DNA from: Chitinophagia bacterium
Lineage (GTDB): Bacteria > Bacteroidota > Bacteroidia > Chitinophagales > Chitinophagaceae
Direction of reading: 5' to 3'
Length of the DNA stretch: 6,659 nt
NCBI GenBank assembly: GCA_010027295.1
Contig: RGVM01000150.1
Location: forward strand, 1 to 6,659
Both the position numbers and the translations under genes were made by a program. The notes beneath the pieces were generated by a model, which saw nothing but the letters and a program-made list of their open reading frames with translations, was not told the DNA's origin and did not search any database. Shown here in pieces: positions 6,569 to 6,659 of this stretch. The first letter of the stretch is position 1. Each line of letters begins with the position of its first letter.

Positions 6569-6659
6569 TCAACCTGCCTTCTCAAGCCTCGCGATGTCGA
6601 CCTGCGTACTCATGACCGCAGGCTCACTGTCCGTTGGATGCGCACCGTCTCCTGCACTG
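6569..6659 (-). CDS. C-terminal fragment of an unidentified protein, start outside window
   Basis: On the minus strand a frame is open from the right edge to a TGA at 6571-6569. It gives about 29 residues ending GDGAHPTDSEPAVMSTQVDIARLEKAG. The length is too short to name a family. The stop lies one base from the plus-strand gene's stop (6567), a tail-to-tail layout common for real convergent genes. An alternative on the plus strand is an ATG at 6593 (MSTCVLMTAGSLSVGC...), but that start has no basic residues for a signal peptide and no clear ribosome binding site. Flanking sequence is needed to decide. Confidence 0.4.
   Translation of the reverse strand, partial: SAGDGAHPTDSEPAVMSTQVDIARLEKAG

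Noticed and set aside
5752..6585. A 277-codon minus-strand frame opposite the secreted-protein gene
   Set aside because: Its product is rich in His and Arg with no recognisable domain or export signal. The plus-strand frame has a clean signal peptide and GC-rich third codon positions. It would also run into the sulfatase promoter gap.

Overview
The window is GC-rich and codes almost end to end. It looks like part of a polysaccharide-degradation locus, most likely from a GC-rich member of the Bacteroidota. The pointers are: two signal peptides that end in Ala followed by Gln, no convincing Shine-Dalgarno sequences, and a sulfatase packed beside two polysaccharide lyases. Planctomycetota or Verrucomicrobiota cannot be excluded from the sequence alone.

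Layout. Three minus-strand genes follow each other in the direction of transcription: an S1-type formylglycine sulfatase (5687 to 4098), a heparinase II/III-family protein (4069 to 2198, 28 bases downstream), and a PL8-family polysaccharide lyase of the chondroitin AC lyase/hyaluronate lyase fold (1976 to 1, cut by the window edge just before its C-terminus). All three carry apparent N-terminal export signals. A 112-base AT-richer gap separates the sulfatase from a divergent plus-strand gene (5800 to 6567) for a secreted, cysteine-containing protein of unknown function. A further minus-strand reading frame enters from the right edge and stops at 6569, tail to tail with it.

How the genes fit together. 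The two lyases cleave uronic-acid polysaccharides by beta-elimination and the sulfatase removes sulfate esters. A sulfated glycosaminoglycan (chondroitin or dermatan sulfate, hyaluronan plus sulfated chains, or heparan sulfate) or a similar sulfated uronate glycan is the natural guess. No SusC/SusD pair, GH88 unsaturated uronyl hydrolase or regulator lies in the window. The PL8 protein also lacks the expected active-site Asn, so its exact substrate is open.

The most unusual element is non-coding. Between the heparinase-like gene and the PL8 gene, at 2067-2161, five degenerate palindromic units (consensus GGTTCTSARAACC) are spaced exactly 19 bp centre to centre. They alternate in orientation so that neighbouring units can form strong, partly mutually exclusive hairpins. 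A second structured site is a perfect 10-bp inverted repeat in the divergent promoter gap (5722-5731 and 5771-5780).
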